64,000 nt of DNA from CAZIOH01 sp964540815 (GTDB lineage: Bacteria; Myxococcota_A; Polyangia; Fen-1088), in the NCBI GenBank assembly GCA_964540815.1, contig CAZIOH010000022.1, positions 1 to 64,000 on the forward strand, written 5' to 3'. A program made the position numbers and the translations under genes. Each line of letters starts with the position of its first letter. Position 1 is the stretch's first letter. A model generated the notes under the pieces. That model made no database searches and was not told the origin of the DNA. It saw only the letters and a program-made list of their open reading frames with translations. Shown piece by piece: positions 41,781 to 51,644 of the stretch.

Positions 41781-42764
41781 ATGGCGCAGATCGCTTTTCG
41801 CGAGGCCCTCAACCAGGCGATGGTCGAGGAGATGGAACGGGACGACCGGATCTTCCTCATGGGCGAGGAGGTCGGACACTACAACGGGGCGTACAAGGTC
41901 TCGAAGGGGATGCTCGAGAAGTTCGGCGAACGGCGGGTGCTCGACACGCCCATCGCCGAGAACGGGTTCGCCGGCATCGGAATCGGCGCGGCCATGGCCG
42001 GCCTGCGGCCGATCGTGGAGTTCATGACCTGGAACTTCTCGTTCGTGGCCGCCGACCAGCTCATCAGTAACGCCGCCAAGATCCGCCAGATGTCGGCCGG
42101 GCAATTCACCCTGCCCATCGTCTTCCGCGGCCCGGGCGGCTCCGCCCACATGCTGGCCGCCCAGCACAGCCAGTCGACCGAGGCGCTGTGGGCCCACGTT
42201 CCCGGCCTCAAGGTCGTGATGCCGGCCAACCCCTACGACGCCAAGGGGCTGCTCAAGAGCGCGCTCCGGGACAACAACCCGATCGTCTTCATCGAGGGCG
42301 AGATCATGTACGGCGACCTCGGGGAGGTCCCCGAGGGGGAGTACCTGATCCCGCTCGGTGTCGGGGACGTCAAGCGCGAGGGAAAGCACATCACCATCGT
42401 GGCGTGGTCCAAGATGGTGAAGATCGCGCTCGCCGCGGCGACCGAGCTGGCCAAGGAGGGGATCGAGGTGGAGGTGGTCGATCCTCGCACCATCCGCCCG
42501 CTCGACGAGGAGCTGATCGTGTCGTCGGTCAGCAAGACCGGCCGGGCGCTGATCATCGAGGAGGGATGGCCCTTCAACGGCGTGGGCGCGGAGATCGCCT
42601 ACCGGATCGCGCGGCGGTGCTTCGACGACCTCGACGCCCCGGTGGAGCGGTTGACGGGGGCGGACATGCCGATGCCGTACAACCACCACCTGGAGGAGCT
42701 GTGCATCCCGACGGTTCCCCGAGCGGTCGCCGCGGTGAAGAAGCTGCTCTACCTCGAGGACTGA
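41781..42764 (+). CDS. pdhB: Pyruvate dehydrogenase E1 component, beta subunit
   Basis: 327 residues, the usual length. Landmarks are MAQIAFREALNQAMVEEMER, IFLMGEEVGHYNGAYKVSKG, DTPIAENGFAGIGIGAAMAG, RPIVEFMTWNF, RGPGGSAHMLAAQHSQS, EVVDPRTIRPLDEE and GWPFNGVGAEIAYRI. The family Glu of MGEEVG activates TPP. Co-transcribed with pdhA (10-base spacer) and probably with pdhC (103-base spacer). Confidence 0.97.
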   Translation: MAQIAFREALNQAMVEEMERDDRIFLMGEEVGHYNGAYKVSKGMLEKFGERRVLDTPIAENGFAGIGIGAAMAGLRPIVEFMTWNFSFVAADQLISNAAKIRQMSAGQFTLPIVFRGPGGSAHMLAAQHSQSTEALWAHVPGLKVVMPANPYDAKGLLKSALRDNNPIVFIEGEIMYGDLGEVPEGEYLIPLGVGDVKREGKHITIVAWSKMVKIALAAATELAKEGIEVEVVDPRTIRPLDEELIVSSVSKTGRALIIEEGWPFNGVGAEIAYRIARRCFDDLDAPVERLTGADMPMPYNHHLEELCIPTVPRAVAAVKKLLYLED

Positions 42765-42867
42765 GGAGGCGCTGAGCGGCGGCGGCGGGCGTGGCGGCGG
42801 CGGCGTGAAGCCCGGGATCGGTGTGCTTTCGGTGGCGTGATTTTCCTGAGAGAGGACTTGAAGAGAT

Positions 42868-44334
42868 ATGGCCCAGATCGTTGATATGCCTCAGCTTTCG
42901 GACACCATGCGCGAGGGGGTCCTGCGCAAGTGGAGGAAGAACGAAGGGGAGAAGATCGTCCCGGGGGAGCTCTTCGCCGAGGTGGAGACCGACAAGGCGA
43001 CGATGGACTGGGAGGCCTACGACGAGGGAACGCTCCTGAAGAAGCTGGTGGCCGACGGCAGCACGGTGCCGGTCGGAACCCCCATCGCCATCCTCGGCAA
43101 CCCCGGCGAGGACATCACGGCCCTGGTGGCCGAGGCCGCCGCGCGCGCGGGTGGCGCGGGCGGAAAGAAGCAGCCCGCGGCCGTCGCCCCGGCCGCGGCC
43201 GCGCCAAAGGCCGCCCCGCCGCCTGCTGCCCCGGCCCCTGCCACTGCCCCCGCGGCGGCAGCAGCCCCACCGGCGCCGTCGGCAGCGCCGTCAGCACCGA
43301 CGGCTCCAGCCGCCCGGCCGAGTGCAGCCGCCCCGGCCGCCCCGTCGCCATCGAATGGCGCCAAGATCTCGGGCACCAAGGTCCTGGCCTCGCCCCTGGC
43401 GCGGCGGCTCGCGACCGACCTCGGCATCGATCTGCGTGGGGTGAAGGGCAGCGGTCCGGGGGGGCGGATCGTGGAGCGAGACGTCCAGGCGGCCTCCGCC
43501 TCGGGCGGCTCCGCGGCGCCCGCCGCGGCCGAGCCGGTGGCTCCGCCCGCGCCTCCCGCCGCCGCACCGGCGCCGGCTCCGGCACCCCTGCCCGCCCAGC
43601 TGATCCCGGAGCGTCGGGCCGAGGCCCGTCCCGCGGCGGTCGTTCCGCCGCCCGCCGACGACATCCAGAAGCCACTGTCGCTGATGCGCAAGACCATCGC
43701 GCGGCGCCTGGTCGAGTCGAAGACCACGATCCCCCACTTCTATCTGACGACCCAGGTCGACATGGACGCGGCGATGGAGTTCCGCGAGCAGGTGAGCCAG
43801 GTTCACGGCACCAAGCTCTCGGTCAACGACCTGGTGCTGAAGGCGGCGGCGCTCGCTCTCCGCAAGCTCCCGGAGGCCAACGCCTCCTTCACCGAGGATG
43901 CCATCGTGCAGCACGCGCGGGTGGACATCGGGATGGCGGTGGCCATCGAGGACGGGCTGGTCACGCCGGTCCTCCGCGGGGCCGACAAGAAGACGCTGGG
44001 GCAGCTCAGCAACGAGGCCCGGGAGCTCGCCGCGCGCGCCCGCGATCGCAAGCTCCGCCCCGAAGAGATGACCGGCGGCACGTTCTCGGTGTCGAACCTG
44101 GGGATGCTCGGGGTGGATCACTTCGCCGCCATCATCAATCCGCCGGAGTCGGCCATCCTGGCCGTGGGCCGCGTGCGCAAGGAGCCGGTGGTCAAGAACG
44201 ACAAGATCGTGATCGGCCAGCGGATGTTCCTGACGCTGTCCTGCGATCACCGGGTGGTGGACGGCGCGATCGGCGCCAAGCTCCTGCAGGCCATCGTGGC
44301 CATCCTCGAGCGACCGATCACCCTGGCGTTCTAG
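42868..44334 (+). CDS. pdhC: Dihydrolipoyl acetyltransferase (PDH E2)
   Basis: 488 residues. One lipoyl domain (1-~78) has lipoyl-Lys K43 in ETDKATMDWEAYDEGTL. A long Ala/Pro linker (~90-165) leads to the E1/E3-binding domain (ASPLARRLATDLGIDLRGVK, GPGGRIVERDV), a second linker and the catalytic domain from ~270. That domain has KTTIPHFYLTTQVDMDAAME, GTFSVSNLGMLGVDHFAAII and the active-site H461 in LSCDHRVVDGAIGA. It transfers acetyl from lipoyl to CoA. The repeated Ala/Pro linkers are normal swinging-arm hinges. Confidence 0.97.
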   Translation: MAQIVDMPQLSDTMREGVLRKWRKNEGEKIVPGELFAEVETDKATMDWEAYDEGTLLKKLVADGSTVPVGTPIAILGNPGEDITALVAEAAARAGGAGGKKQPAAVAPAAAAPKAAPPPAAPAPATAPAAAAAPPAPSAAPSAPTAPAARPSAAAPAAPSPSNGAKISGTKVLASPLARRLATDLGIDLRGVKGSGPGGRIVERDVQAASASGGSAAPAAAEPVAPPAPPAAAPAPAPAPLPAQLIPERRAEARPAAVVPPPADDIQKPLSLMRKTIARRLVESKTTIPHFYLTTQVDMDAAMEFREQVSQVHGTKLSVNDLVLKAAALALRKLPEANASFTEDAIVQHARVDIGMAVAIEDGLVTPVLRGADKKTLGQLSNEARELAARARDRKLRPEEMTGGTFSVSNLGMLGVDHFAAIINPPESAILAVGRVRKEPVVKNDKIVIGQRMFLTLSCDHRVVDGAIGAKLLQAIVAILERPITLAF

Positions 44335-44358
44335 CGGGGCGTGGCGGGGCGGGGCAGG

Positions 44359-45093
44359 TCAGCTGGCGGCGCGCTCGCGCTTCTTGCGCTGGGGGCGGCG
44401 CTTGGGGAACGGGATGAGCGTGCCCTGTCGCGGGCGCGTCAGGGCAGCGAGGTTCTGCTCGGCGAGGCGCAGATCGTCGACGCTGTCGATGCGCATCCGG
44501 TCGAGCAACGCCGCGCGGATGGGTAGGCGCTGGCCGAGGTGCTGGAAGAGCGGCGCGGCGCCGGTGGACACCAGCATCGCCGGCGTCAGCAGGGCGGTCT
44601 CGGCCCACGCGTAGTGGCTCTCGTCCGTGCGCGACAGCGAGGTGACCGAGAGCCCGGCCTGGGTCGAGCGTACGCCCGCGAAGATCGGGGCGGCCCCGAG
44701 CTCGGTGCAGATGCCGAGCAGCGGCTTGCCGTCGCTGGCGGTGGCGCGGAAGCGGGCCAGCGACTCGCGTCCGTAGATGGCGTCGCCGTCCACCACCAGG
44801 AACGGCTCGTCGAGGCCCCGCACCCCGAGCTGCAGCGTCTCGAGCGTGGTCGTCCGCAGGAAGGCCGGGTCGCGCACGAAGAGCACGTCGGGGCGCAACA
44901 TGCGGACGTGGGCCATGACCTCGGCCTCGCGAAAGCCGACCACCAGTCGGACGTGTGGGACGTCCACCAGCGCCGCCAGCAGGTAGTCGATGGCCGGACG
45001 GCCGGCCACCGGGACCAGGCACTTCGGCACCCCGAGGCCGAGCCCCGCGCCGATCCGCGAGGCGGTTATGACAGCGTGGCGAGCAGCTGGCAC
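44359..45093 (-). CDS. Nucleotidyltransferase (NTP_transferase type)
   Basis: 244 residues from GTG 45093 (MPAARHAVITASRIGAG), overlapping the HAD gene by 28 bases. The N-terminal Rossmann segment HAVITASRIGAGLGLGVPKC then LVPVAGRPAIDYLLAAL matches sugar-nucleotidyltransferases, with the catalytic Lys in VPKCL and Asp in LVVDGDAIYGRE. The glycine-rich loop is unusual: the expected GxGTR is replaced by RIGAGLGLG. It probably joins a CTP/UTP/GTP nucleotide to a phosphorylated sugar or alditol. The Lys/Arg-rich tail (KRRPQRKKRERAAS) is basic. Coupling with a phosphatase suggests a headgroup or sugar pathway. It sits between pdhC and lpdA, which are in the other orientation. Confidence 0.75.
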   Translation of the reverse strand: MPAARHAVITASRIGAGLGLGVPKCLVPVAGRPAIDYLLAALVDVPHVRLVVGFREAEVMAHVRMLRPDVLFVRDPAFLRTTTLETLQLGVRGLDEPFLVVDGDAIYGRESLARFRATASDGKPLLGICTELGAAPIFAGVRSTQAGLSVTSLSRTDESHYAWAETALLTPAMLVSTGAAPLFQHLGQRLPIRAALLDRMRIDSVDDLRLAEQNLAALTRPRQGTLIPFPKRRPQRKKRERAAS

Positions 45094-45677
45094 AGCGCCC
45101 CCGATTCGTAGGTGACGAAGTCCGCGATCCCGAGCAGCGACTCGGGCGGGTCGTAGAGCCCGCCGTACGCGACGTTGGCGTCGGCCTCCTCGAACATGGG
45201 CAAATCCCGCAGCGTCTGTCCGATGGCGATCACCCGGCCGCGCTTGCGCAAGGCCTGGATCGCGCGCGTGCGATTCTGGACGCTGCGGATGCCCACCAGG
45301 GTGTCGCCCTGGGTCGCCGCCACGGACGCATAGAACGTGCACCCCAGCCGCTCGACCAGCGGGGCGATCCAGCAGTCGAGGTTCCCGGTGACGATGGCGC
45401 AACGACCACGGTTGGCCGCGATGAACTCCTCGATCTCCCGATCGAGGGGGATCGCGCCCACCACCTTCTGTACGCGCGAGACGGGGATGCTGCGCAGGAT
45501 CTCCACGCTCAGACGGAAGGCCTGCTCGAAGCGCATCGATCCCTGCAGGACCATCCGGGTCAAGAGTGCAATTTCGTTGGCGAATCCCAGTTCGTCCGCC
45601 ACCACCGGCAGGATCTCGCGCCGGGTGACCGTCCCGTCCAGATCGAGCGCGAAGATGGCGCCGCCGTCGCGCTTCAT
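45066..45677 (-). CDS. HAD-superfamily phosphatase (SerB-like, IB type)
   Basis: About 203 residues from ATG 45677 (MKRDGGAIFALDLDGTVTRR); a disordered upstream extension to GTG 45800 is possible. Motif I is D12-x-D14-GTVT, motif II is the Thr/Ser in CAIVTGNLDCWI, motif III is the Lys/Arg-rich NRTRAIQALRKRGRVI and motif IV is GQTLRDLPMFEEAD. A cap of ~80 residues sits between motifs I and II (ILPVVADELGFANEIALLTR). It should remove phosphate from a small molecule. It is translated before, and overlapped by, the NTP-transferase gene. Confidence 0.82.
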   Translation of the reverse strand: MKRDGGAIFALDLDGTVTRREILPVVADELGFANEIALLTRMVLQGSMRFEQAFRLSVEILRSIPVSRVQKVVGAIPLDREIEEFIAANRGRCAIVTGNLDCWIAPLVERLGCTFYASVAATQGDTLVGIRSVQNRTRAIQALRKRGRVIAIGQTLRDLPMFEEADANVAYGGLYDPPESLLGIADFVTYESGALCQLLATLS

Positions 45678-45916
45678 CGGGCCGGCTCGCTCGCCGGGCG
45701 GCCGGGCGGGTGGCTCGGCCAGCGGGACCGCAACATCTGGTGGGCGCTCGTCATGTTTCGAGTCGTTTGCATCGGCGTCCGGGGGGCCCCCCTTGAGCAC
45801 GGCACGAGCGGCCCTCTCGACCGCGCCAGGCGCGCGGGTCCCCGGCCACCCCGTGCCCCGCGCACCCGCCTCGGGTTTGTTCGCCTCCCGCCGAGAAACT
45901 TGGTAAGGACGAACGA

Positions 45917-47314
<1,398 letters not shown>

Positions 47315-47362
47315 CGAGCGGAGGAGCGCGGGCGGGCACCACCACCCACGCAGCACCACCAG

Positions 47363-48328
47363 ATGTCCGAACGCATGGTCGAGACCCGATCCCGCCGCCT
47401 GCGCATCCTGCAGGACAGCGGCGGTGTGCCCGGGCTCGGCGGGGCCGAGCAGCAGCCGGCGCTTCAGCGCAAGCCGGACTGGATCCGCGCCAAGGTGCCG
47501 GCGGGCGAGGCCTTCTTCGACCTGCGCCGGCGGGTGGGCGAGCTCGGGCTGCACACCGTCTGCGAGAGCGCGTCCTGCCCCAACATCGGCGAGTGCTGGA
47601 ACCGCAAGTCGCTGACCATCATGATCCTCGGCGGAACGTGCACCCGCTCGTGCCAGTTCTGCGACGTCCCGACCGGGCGACCGCTGCCCCCCGATCCAGA
47701 CGAGCCCGCGCGGGTGGCGACCATGCTGTCGGAGCTCGGCCTTCGCCACACGGTCATCACCTGCGTCGATCGGGACGATCTGCGCGACGGGGGCGCGGCG
47801 CACTGGGCCGCCACCATCGGCGCGGTGAAGGCGGCCGCGCCCGAGCTGGTGCTCGAGGTGCTGGTGGGCGACTTCAAGGGCGACACCGGGGCGGTGGACG
47901 TGGTGCTGGGGGCCGGCCCCGACGTGTTCGCCCACAACCTCGAGACGGTGCCGCGCCTGTCGCGCCAGGTGCGGGTGCAGGCCAGCTACGCGCGCTCGTA
48001 CGCGATCCTGCGTCACGCCAAGTCCCGGGGGGCCATCACCAAGACCGGGCTCATGCTCGGGCTCGGCGAGGAGCTCTCCGAGGTGCGCCAGGTGATGCGA
48101 GAGCTGCGCGAGATCGGGGTGGACATCCTCACGCTCGGGCAGTACCTGCGTCCGTCGCGCAAGCACCTCGAGGTGGCGCGCTTCGTTCCCCCGGAGGAGT
48201 TCGCGGAGCTGGCCCGCGAAGGGCGTGCGCTCGGCTTCCCCCACGTGGAGTCCGGCCCCATGGTGCGCTCCAGCTACCACGCCGACGGCCAGCGGGACAT
48301 CGTCCGCGAGCTGGCCCGACGCGCGTGA
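47363..48328 (+). CDS. lipA: Lipoyl synthase
   Basis: 321 residues, a radical-SAM enzyme that inserts two sulfurs into octanoyl-E2 to make the lipoyl group of pdhC. The auxiliary 4Fe-4S cluster uses C67, C72 and C78 (VCESASCPNIGECWN). The radical-SAM cluster uses C93, C97 and C100 (GGTCTRSCQFCDVPTG). The C-terminal GPMVRSSYHADGQ carries the conserved Ser ligand. The partner lipB (octanoyltransferase) is not in this window. The last four bases overlap lgt (GTGA). Confidence 0.98.
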   Translation: MSERMVETRSRRLRILQDSGGVPGLGGAEQQPALQRKPDWIRAKVPAGEAFFDLRRRVGELGLHTVCESASCPNIGECWNRKSLTIMILGGTCTRSCQFCDVPTGRPLPPDPDEPARVATMLSELGLRHTVITCVDRDDLRDGGAAHWAATIGAVKAAAPELVLEVLVGDFKGDTGAVDVVLGAGPDVFAHNLETVPRLSRQVRVQASYARSYAILRHAKSRGAITKTGLMLGLGEELSEVRQVMRELREIGVDILTLGQYLRPSRKHLEVARFVPPEEFAELAREGRALGFPHVESGPMVRSSYHADGQRDIVRELARRA

Positions 48329-49146
48329 TCCCGTACATCGACTTCGACGTGTTCCCCCGGCTCGGGCTGCCGTTCCTGCAGCCCTTCGGGGTGCTGGTGG
48401 CCCTCGGGGTGATCATCGGGGACCGCGTCACGGTCCGGCAGGGCGCCAAGCGCGGGCTCGATCCGCGGGACGTGCGCTACCTCAACGCGCGGATGGTGAT
48501 CGGCGGGTTCGTGATGGCCCACCTCGTCTCGCTGGTCTTCTACTTTCCCGAGCGCATCCGCGAGAACCCCATCATCCTGCTCAACCTGTGGGCGGGGCTG
48601 TCGTCCTTCGGCGGCTTCCTCGGCGCCGCGCTGACGTACCTCTACCTCACGCGCAAGGAGAAGATCCCGCCCCTGCCCTACGCGGACGCCGTCGGGCTCG
48701 GGCTGGCGGTGGGCTGGGTGTTCGGGCGCTTCGGGTGCACGACGGCCCACGATCACCCCGGCCGGCACACCACCTTCCCGCTGGCGGTGCGCTACCCCGA
48801 CGGCCCGCGCTTCGACCTCGGCCTCTACGAGCTCGTCTTCACGGTGGTGCTGACCGTCGTCCTCTTCGTCTACGCCCGCCGGCCTCGCCCGGCTGGCCGG
48901 ATCATCGGCCTCTTCGCGGCGATCTACGCCCCCGTGCGCTTCGGCCTCGACTTCCTGCGCGCGGTGGACGGCCCCCACCCCGACCTGCGCTACGCGGGCC
49001 TCACCGCCGCGCAATGGGCCTGCCTCGGGGCCCTCGGCGTCGGCATCTGGCTCCTCCGCCGCCCCTCCCCCGTGGTGGAGTTCACTGGCCCCCCGCCTCC
49101 CCTTCCTGAGCCGCTCCCAGCGACGCCCGGCGCCCCAGCCCCCTGA
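48325..49146 (+). CDS. lgt: Prolipoprotein diacylglyceryl transferase (Lgt family)
   Basis: 273 residues from GTG 48325, overlapping lipA by four bases. About seven membrane helices. The family-like elements are LGLPFLQPFGVLVALGVIIG, LNLWAGLSSFGGFLGAALTY, GLAVGWVFGRFGCTTAHDHP, and FAAIYAPVRFGLDFLRAVDG near the end. Lgt adds diacylglycerol to the lipobox Cys of prelipoproteins, which fits the many lipoproteins here. It belongs to the divergent subfamily with GRFGCTTAHDHPG rather than the enterobacterial GRxGNFxN version. The Pro-rich last 20 residues are disordered. Confidence 0.88.
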   Translation: MIPYIDFDVFPRLGLPFLQPFGVLVALGVIIGDRVTVRQGAKRGLDPRDVRYLNARMVIGGFVMAHLVSLVFYFPERIRENPIILLNLWAGLSSFGGFLGAALTYLYLTRKEKIPPLPYADAVGLGLAVGWVFGRFGCTTAHDHPGRHTTFPLAVRYPDGPRFDLGLYELVFTVVLTVVLFVYARRPRPAGRIIGLFAAIYAPVRFGLDFLRAVDGPHPDLRYAGLTAAQWACLGALGVGIWLLRRPSPVVEFTGPPPPLPEPLPATPGAPAP

Positions 49147-49170
49147 GTCGCTGGCGCCGCCACCTCTGGA

Positions 49171-50457
49171 TCAGTACAGATCCCCCTCGGCGTGGGCAAT
49201 CAGGTCCTCGTAGCGGCGGCGGTCGTCGGAGAGATCGGTCTCGCCCAGGAAGGCGGCGTAGCTCATGAAGGCCGTCAGGTAGGAGAGATCCTTGGCCCAG
49301 GCGGGGACGTAGCGCGGGCTGGTCACCAGGCCCTCGCGCAAGAGCCGCCCGAAGAGGGGGATGTCCGTGAGATCGATCTTGCCGGCGAAGAAGAGCGGCA
49401 CGTACTCCACGTGGCCCTTGACCAGCGCCACCCGCAGGAAGTTGGTGACCCGCAGGAGGCCGTCGAGGTAGCAGACGTCCTTGGTGAAAGGCGCGCCCCC
49501 GCTGAGGAGCCCGCCCCGGAACGCCCGCCGCACGAGATCGAAGGCGTTGGCTTCATCGTAGCCCCCCGCCCGGAAGAACCGGTAGACCTCCAGGAAGCTC
49601 CCGCCATCCTCCGCCATCTTGATGGCGATGGTCCGGTCGGCGAGGCGGCGCAGGCGCTCGACCCCGGTGGACTGCGTGAGGAACTCCGTCAGCACGGCCA
49701 GGCCTTCCTGGGTGCCGGTGGTGCGCGGCGACGGGAACCCGATGAAGGGCATGATGGGCTGGGCCCGGCCGTTGAGGGCGGTCGCCACGTGCACGTCGCC
49801 CTCGTGAACCTCGAGCTGCATGAGGTCGCGCCTCGAGAACCGCGCCCCGCGCTTGAGCTGGACCATGTCGATGCGCGCCGCCGCCTTGGCGGCGATGTGC
49901 TCGACGATCTCCACCCGCACCACCCGGTCGGGGAACGACGCCGCGAACCGCCGGGCGAGCTCGGGGGCCACCTCCTCCGGCGAGAGGATCTCCTCGTCGA
50001 GCACGCTCGGTACCTGGCCCGCCCCGCCGAACTCCGCCACCACCTGCGCGAAGTGCCGGGCCAGATCCAGGTTGGTGGTCTTGCGGTCGGCCGACAGGCT
50101 CCCCGGCCGGCCATAGAGCTCCGCCGAGTGGAAGTAGAAGGCGCGGGTCCCCACGGCCAGCAACATCCGCGACGCCGTCTCGAACGAATCGCAGGTGTCC
50201 CGCAGGAAGCGCTCGATGCCGTTGTCGCCCCCGACCGCCGCCTTCAGCTCCCGGAAGCGCTCGAGCGAGCGCAGGATCTCGGTGGTCGGGACCGAATAGA
50301 CCGGCTCTGGCAAGACCTGCGCGCCGCCCTCGAAGAAGGTCCGCTCGACCGCCGGATCCCAGGTGAGGCAGCGGAGCACCCGGACCGGCCGCTGGGCCTC
50401 GAGGATGCCCGCGGATACCTGGCGCAAGAGGTCCTGGCAGCGGGCCGAAACCGTCAC
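49171..50457 (-). CDS. DUF1704 (QEGLA-motif) metallopeptidase-like protein
   Basis: 428 residues from GTG 50457. The HExxxH metal site is H218-E219-x3-H223 (LEVHEGDVHVATALNG), and the QEGLA motif is at 250-254 (TTGTQEGLAVLTEF), followed by TKDVCYLDGLLRVTNFLR. This is the bacterial family often named 'flavohemoglobin expression-modulating QEGLA motif protein'. It is related to eukaryotic MATCAP tubulin carboxypeptidases, which use the same HExxxH site. A peptidase trimming protein or peptide C-termini is plausible; the bacterial substrate is unknown. No signal peptide. It is convergent with lgt and stands alone on its strand. Confidence 0.88.
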   Translation of the reverse strand: MTVSARCQDLLRQVSAGILEAQRPVRVLRCLTWDPAVERTFFEGGAQVLPEPVYSVPTTEILRSLERFRELKAAVGGDNGIERFLRDTCDSFETASRMLLAVGTRAFYFHSAELYGRPGSLSADRKTTNLDLARHFAQVVAEFGGAGQVPSVLDEEILSPEEVAPELARRFAASFPDRVVRVEIVEHIAAKAAARIDMVQLKRGARFSRRDLMQLEVHEGDVHVATALNGRAQPIMPFIGFPSPRTTGTQEGLAVLTEFLTQSTGVERLRRLADRTIAIKMAEDGGSFLEVYRFFRAGGYDEANAFDLVRRAFRGGLLSGGAPFTKDVCYLDGLLRVTNFLRVALVKGHVEYVPLFFAGKIDLTDIPLFGRLLREGLVTSPRYVPAWAKDLSYLTAFMSYAAFLGETDLSDDRRRYEDLIAHAEGDLY

Positions 50458-50566
50458 GAGCGGGCTTTCACCTCGCGCGCCGGTGCGTGCAACAGCCGAG
50501 ACGGCGACGGTGACGGCGACCGCGCCGGCAGCCGCGGTGGGATGGAGGCACGAGGCCCGGCCCCTG

Positions 50567-51637
50567 TCATGTCCCGACCCCGACCCGGATCCCCGCCGGC
50601 ACCGAGTAGGTGATCCAGGCGTTGCCTCCGACCACCGCGCCGCGCCCGATCACCGTCTGGCCGCCGAGGATGGTGGCATTGGCGTAGATGATCACGTCGT
50701 CCTCGATGGTCGGGTGACGCTTCTTCGTTCCCGGGTGATCCGTCCGTCCACGGTCCCGGATCGACAGCGCCCCGAGGGTGACGCCCTGGTAGATCCGGAC
50801 GCGATTGCCGATCGTCGTGGTCTCGCCGACCACGATCCCCGTCCCGTGATCGATGAAGAACGACGAGCCGATGTGGGCCCCTGGGTGGATGTCGATCCCG
50901 GTCCGGGAGTGGGCGTGCTCGGTCAACATGCGCGGAACCACCTCGGACCCGAGCCCGAGCAGACGGTGCGCCACCCGGTACACCGCGATGGCGTAGAGGC
51001 CCGGATAGCAGGCCACCACCTCGTCGATCCCGGTCGCCGCTGGATCGGACTCATAGGCCGCCACCACGTCGCCGGCCAGCGCGGAGCGCAGCGCCGGCAG
51101 CGACTCGAGCAGGCCGCGGACCACCGTGCTGGCCCTCCGCCGGTAGCTCTTCTGCTGCGCTGGCGAGACCTCGCGGCCGCCCCGGCGCAGCCCGAGCAGC
51201 ACGGCGGCCTCGAGCCGCTGCCCGAGCGACGCGATGGTGCGCGCGACGTGCTCGCGCAGGCTGCCGCCATTCATGCCCATCCGGTGCGACTCGGGAAAGA
51301 GCACCTCGATCAGCTCCTCGACGATGAGCCGGATGTCCTGCCGGGTCGGGAGCGGTCCCTCCGAGGCCAGCCCTTCCCGGAGGCCGGCGGCCGCCGAGAG
51401 GATCGCATCCGCGAGGTCCAGATCGCCGGCGACGAGGGTCGCTGCCGGATCCGGGGCGGTGACCACGACCTTCTCCGCAGGCGAAGGAACGGGTGAGCCC
51501 TTTGCCGCCGGCGGCACGCCCCGATGGGGCCGCTGCGCCGCACGTCCCCGCCCGGCGCCACGGACCGCGACCAGGCGCCCGTCGCGGGCCGACGCGCCTG
51601 CATCCCCGCCCGCTGCTCTTCCGCGCGCTCCCCTCAT
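50567..51637 (-). CDS. cysE: Serine O-acetyltransferase (EpsC/CysE type)
   Basis: 356 residues from ATG 51637, with AGGAG close upstream. The N-terminal helical region (~75-215) leads to a left-handed beta-helix acetyltransferase domain: AYRVAHRLL-type helix, IDIHPGAHIGSSFFIDHGTG, VVGETTTIGNRVRIYQGVTL, HPTIEDDVIIYANATILGGQ and VIGRGAVVGGNAWI. The catalytic His is in IDHGTG and IHPGA. It makes O-acetylserine for cysteine synthesis. An N-terminal ~70-residue Arg/Ala-rich extension is not part of the domain and the true start may be later. It follows the DHH-like gene by 7 bases. Confidence 0.93.
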   Translation of the reverse strand: MRGARGRAAGGDAGASARDGRLVAVRGAGRGRAAQRPHRGVPPAAKGSPVPSPAEKVVVTAPDPAATLVAGDLDLADAILSAAAGLREGLASEGPLPTRQDIRLIVEELIEVLFPESHRMGMNGGSLREHVARTIASLGQRLEAAVLLGLRRGGREVSPAQQKSYRRRASTVVRGLLESLPALRSALAGDVVAAYESDPAATGIDEVVACYPGLYAIAVYRVAHRLLGLGSEVVPRMLTEHAHSRTGIDIHPGAHIGSSFFIDHGTGIVVGETTTIGNRVRIYQGVTLGALSIRDRGRTDHPGTKKRHPTIEDDVIIYANATILGGQTVIGRGAVVGGNAWITYSVPAGIRVGVGT

Positions 51638-51644
51638 GGTCTCC

